Part shown: positions 61,106 to 64,000 of the stretch, piece by piece
Numbering within the stretch: the first letter of the stretch is position 1
Layout: each line of letters opens with the position of its first letter
NCBI GenBank assembly: GCA_034927815.1
Contig: JAYFPK010000029.1
Coordinates: forward strand, 124,001 to 188,000
DNA: 64,000 bases
Reading direction: 5' to 3'
From: Limiplasma sp034927815
Lineage (GTDB): Bacteria; Bacillota; Clostridia; Christensenellales; Aristaeellaceae
Notes under the pieces: generated by a model
Seen by the model: the letters and a program-made list of their open reading frames with translations, nothing else
The model's database searches: none
What the model was told of the DNA's origin: nothing
Program-made: the position numbers and the translations under genes

Positions 61106-63142
61106 GTGATATTAACAAAAATTAAGCTCAGCAATTATAGATGCTTTGGAGCAACGGAGACAGTTATCCGTTTCGATAAACTGACTACTTTTATTGGGGC
61201 AAATAGCACAGGAAAAACTGCTGCTCTGCAAGCACTTATAAAACTATTTGGGGCAACTCAAGCAGAACGTGAAATTCATAGAGCCGATTTCCACAATTCT
61301 AATTCTGAGAATCCAGATGAAATTGACGGGAAAATATTATATATTGAGGCGGTCTTTAATTTTCCAGAGTTAACTGTAGAAGGAGCAACAGCGACGGCCA
61401 TTCCTTCTTTCTTTAAGTACTTTGTCGTTGATGAGCCTGGACAGCCTCCATATTTGAGGGTACGCCTGGAATCCTCCTTTACTAAGGATGATAGTTTAGA
61501 GGGGGCTATTGAAACTGGCTATTATTTTATCAAATCCAGCGAGAGAGACAAAACCATCAGTGAGTCGGCGCGTATACGAGCGGAACGAAGTATCCTCTCG
61601 AATATTAAGTGCTTATACGTGCCCGCACTTCGGAATCCCAGCGATCAGCTCAAAAGCGTATCAGGAACAATACTTTATCGATTGCTGAATAGCGTAGAAT
61701 GGCTGCCCCAAAAAACAACGGAATTGCAGGGATTAATTGAAAGCATTAACACTACATTAAATAGCGTTCCCGGCGTAGTTAGTTTACAGTCAATACTTCA
61801 AGAACAATGGAGTGGTTATCACAAAGACTCGCGGTACGCAAATGCCAAAATCGAATTCAGTTCTACCGATTTGGACAGCACGCTTAAAACTGCCGGTATC
61901 AAATTTGCGCCAACGGAGGTCCCCAGAGATTATGATGTAAGTGAATTGGGGGATGGCCTACGATCCTTGTTTTACTTCACATTGGTTAACACATTGTTAA
62001 AAGTAGAACGAAACGCGTTGGACAATATTGAGAAGGGTAATGCCCCGCTGCAATCGCAGAAATCATTACCGCCAGTATTAACGATACTCGCAGTCGAAGA
62101 ACCCGAGAATCATATAGCGCCTCAGTTACTAGGGCGTGTAATTCTACATCTGAAAGAAACTGCTGTGGCCTCTAATGCACAGGTTGTTCTTTCTTCGCAT
62201 ACCCCCGCTATCGTAAAGCGCATTGAAGCTACCAGTATTCGGTATTTTAGACTTGATACAACAAGTCAATCGTCAGTTGTCAGTGAAATCACCTTGCCTT
62301 CAAAAGAAGATGATGCTTATAAATATGTGAAAGAAGCCATAGAGGCATATCCTGAGGTGTATTTTGCTCGCCTTGTTATTCTCGGCGAAGGAGACAGCGA
62401 AATTGTTGTCCTTCCTAGGATAATGGATAGACTAAAGAAAAATATTGATGTTCTTGGAATAACCGTTGCGCCATTAGGAGGACGGCATGTAAACCATTTC
62501 TGGAAGCTCCTAAACCAACTTAATATCCCCCATATTACTTTGTTAGATTTGGATAATGAGAGATACGGAGGTGGTTGGGGGCGGATTAAATACGCACTCA
62601 AACAGTTGATCGAAAATGGCGTTGATAAAAATACACTTTTACAGCTTAGCAATGGTAAGATTCTTTCAGACGAAGAATTAGCCCAAATGCACCAGTGGAA
62701 GGTCTGTAACGCTGCTGATATGGCGAGTTGGCTTACGCTATTACAGAGATATAATGTATATTTCAGCTCGCCACTTGATCTGGATTTCCTCTTACTTGAG
62801 AACTATCCTGACTGCTACAAGAATACAATCGAAAAAGATTCCGGTCCGTTTATACCCGTCCTTGGTAAAATAATTGACATTGAAAATATGTCACCGCTTC
62901 CGCAGGCATATATTGACCGGGCCTATAAAAACACGAAAGAGGTCCTAAAAGATGAGGGTGGAGACGGTTCAACATATCTCGAAGGGCAGAAGTATTTAAT
63001 GATCTGGTATAAGTATCTATTTCTTGACAGAAGCAAACCTATTACCCACATTAAGGCGTTAGCTTCATGTGATTTCAGCGACATGGAAACAATTCCCGAG
63101 CCTTTAAAGACTATCATTGAGAAAGCTATTGGCGTACTTTAG
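61106..63142 (+). CDS. gajA: OLD-family ATPase-nuclease, GajA-like (Gabija)
   Basis: A 678-residue protein. The ABC-type ATPase has Walker A GANSTGKT (31-38), signature SELGDGLRS (279-287), Walker B TILAVEEPENHI (326-337) and H-loop SSHTP (363-367). The C-terminal TOPRIM nuclease has Glu428 in ILGEGDSE and the acidic LLDLDNE (479-485). GajA of Bacillus (578 residues) has this plan: it nicks phage DNA when nucleotides are depleted. This one is longer, mainly at the end. GTG start with AGGGGGA upstream. The UvrD-like gene starts 6 bases later, the Gabija order. Confidence 0.88.
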   Translation: MILTKIKLSNYRCFGATETVIRFDKLTTFIGANSTGKTAALQALIKLFGATQAEREIHRADFHNSNSENPDEIDGKILYIEAVFNFPELTVEGATATAIPSFFKYFVVDEPGQPPYLRVRLESSFTKDDSLEGAIETGYYFIKSSERDKTISESARIRAERSILSNIKCLYVPALRNPSDQLKSVSGTILYRLLNSVEWLPQKTTELQGLIESINTTLNSVPGVVSLQSILQEQWSGYHKDSRYANAKIEFSSTDLDSTLKTAGIKFAPTEVPRDYDVSELGDGLRSLFYFTLVNTLLKVERNALDNIEKGNAPLQSQKSLPPVLTILAVEEPENHIAPQLLGRVILHLKETAVASNAQVVLSSHTPAIVKRIEATSIRYFRLDTTSQSSVVSEITLPSKEDDAYKYVKEAIEAYPEVYFARLVILGEGDSEIVVLPRIMDRLKKNIDVLGITVAPLGGRHVNHFWKLLNQLNIPHITLLDLDNERYGGGWGRIKYALKQLIENGVDKNTLLQLSNGKILSDEELAQMHQWKVCNAADMASWLTLLQRYNVYFSSPLDLDFLLLENYPDCYKNTIEKDSGPFIPVLGKIIDIENMSPLPQAYIDRAYKNTKEVLKDEGGDGSTYLEGQKYLMIWYKYLFLDRSKPITHIKALASCDFSDMETIPEPLKTIIEKAIGVL

Positions 63143-63148
63143 CGGGGT

Positions 63149-64000
63149 ATGAGTATGAAGATGATCTCAAAGCAGCAATGGACCCCTCATGATATTACGT
63201 TGGAAGATGCAGCCTTGGAGGCAGCAAAGAGCGAAGTTAATACTTTGGTGGTCGCTGGTCCTGGTGCAGGGAAGACAGAGTTATTAGGTCAGCGTGCTTG
63301 CTTTCTGTTGGAAACAAACACTTGCCCTTATCCAAAAAGAATATTGGCAGTATCTTTTAAAAAAGATGCAGCTAGCAATCTGTCGGAAAGAATTCGGGGC
63401 CGTTGTGGTAAGGAACTTGCTTTTCGTTTTGAATCTTTGACCTTTGACTCATTCGCTAAAGAAATTCTAGACCGATTCTATTTATCCTTACCTGCCGAGT
63501 TTAGACCAGCTAAGGATTATATGGTAGATACAGACTACTCCCTTACTAAAAGAGCATACGCATTAGCCGGATACCCATATTCAGCGGTGTCTCCCCAGAA
63601 TCCGAAGCCCCAGGTTCCGCGCGCCGTTATGAATCTTTTATTAAATGGCTCTGTAGAAAATGATTTTCTTCCCGCTTTGCCTTTTAATCTCATATCAAGG
63701 CTTGCAAATTATTTGCTTAAGAACAATGTCTACATTACTAAAGCTTTGCAGTCTACATACAGCCACGTTTTTTTGGATGAATTTCAAGATACAACAAGTG
63801 TGCAGTATGACCTTGTACAAACATGTTTTCTCTCATCAAATTGCACTATTACAGCCGTTGGCGACCAGAAGCAGCGGATTATGATCTGGGCTGGTGCAAT
63901 GTCAGATGTATTTGAAAAGTATTCCCAAGATTTTGCCGCGATCGAGAAAACCTTATTAATGAATCACAGATCAGCGCCTACCTTAATAACGATGCAGTGC
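63149..64000 (+). CDS. gajB: UvrD-like helicase, GajB-like, cut by the window end
   Basis: 284 codons are inside the window. Motifs: Walker A VAGPGAGKTELL (about 35-46), motif Ia-like AVSFKKDAASNLSERI, Ic FDSFAKEIL, motif II FLDEFQDTT (208-215), motif III VGDQKQRIMIWAGA (237-250) and the start of motif IV (MNHRSAPTL). GajB helicases are about 500 residues, so nearly half is missing by truncation of the window, not of the gene. The start is ATG 63149 or ATG 63155. With gajA it forms the known two-gene defence system. Confidence 0.88.
   Translation, partial: MSMKMISKQQWTPHDITLEDAALEAAKSEVNTLVVAGPGAGKTELLGQRACFLLETNTCPYPKRILAVSFKKDAASNLSERIRGRCGKELAFRFESLTFDSFAKEILDRFYLSLPAEFRPAKDYMVDTDYSLTKRAYALAGYPYSAVSPQNPKPQVPRAVMNLLLNGSVENDFLPALPFNLISRLANYLLKNNVYITKALQSTYSHVFLDEFQDTTSVQYDLVQTCFLSSNCTITAVGDQKQRIMIWAGAMSDVFEKYSQDFAAIEKTLLMNHRSAPTLITMQC

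Overview
This window looks like a chromosome segment of a low- to mid-GC Gram-positive anaerobe of the class Clostridia (Bacillota). The signs are strong AGGAGG-type ribosome sites, sigma-A promoters with 17-base spacers, an agr-type quorum-sensing locus, a Tn916-type integration module and many Clostridia-style secreted proteins without an outer-membrane system. A gut relative of Christensenellales or Oscillospirales is plausible, but that is a guess.

Layout. 1-1.2 kb: host DNA with a small lipoprotein gene and a convergent orphan OmpR-type regulator. 1.2-1.9 kb: an integration hot spot with an intact tRNA-Ser(CGA) gene preceded by two 5'-half copies of the same kind of tRNA. 1.9-4.5 kb: tyrosine integrase, excisionase and a small sigma-like factor in the Tn916 order, so the DNA to the right is probably an integrated element or a stack of them. 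5.0-8.5 kb: a quorum-sensing locus with an XRE regulator, LytTR regulator, AgrC-like kinase and AgrB-like protease in one operon, and a very short divergent gene for an AgrD-like peptide. 8.5-10.4 kb: gene remnants. 10.4-23.3 kb: small secreted cysteine proteins, two large secreted proteins with a propeller-like front and a solute-binding back, a two-component system, two sugar-type ABC permeases, an HlyD-like adaptor, a membrane protein and a peptidoglycan-binding protein. 23.3-29.4 kb: small genes and a 1318-residue surface protein with repeats.

29.5-55.9 kb is a surface polysaccharide locus. It holds glycosyltransferases, methyltransferases, a frameshifted acyltransferase, a sulfatase-fold membrane enzyme, a three-gene pathway for a UDP-N-acetyl-6-deoxy-L-hexosamine (probably L-QuiNAc), a UDP-sugar epimerase, a Wzm/Wzt-type ABC exporter and a Stealth phosphotransferase. 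It is cut by an IS256-family element with a clear 8-base target duplication and by a nest of broken insertion sequences at 50.2-52.7 kb. A model that fits: nucleotide sugars are made in the cytoplasm, the chain is built by the glycosyltransferases, modified by methyl and phosphate groups, and exported by the ABC transporter.

56-64 kb is a mobile or defence segment. It holds an ISAs1-family element, broken small genes, a locus with an octanucleotide repeat, a cluster of hairpins, a parA with a truncated parB, and at the right edge an OLD-family nuclease followed 6 bases later by a UvrD-like helicase, which matches the Gabija anti-phage system (gajA complete, gajB cut by the window end).

The points most worth following up are the divergent agrD with a serine where the ring cysteine normally sits, the tRNA-Ser half-gene array, the transporter cluster with propeller-fused binding proteins and an HlyD adaptor, and the hairpin cluster at 58.7 kb.
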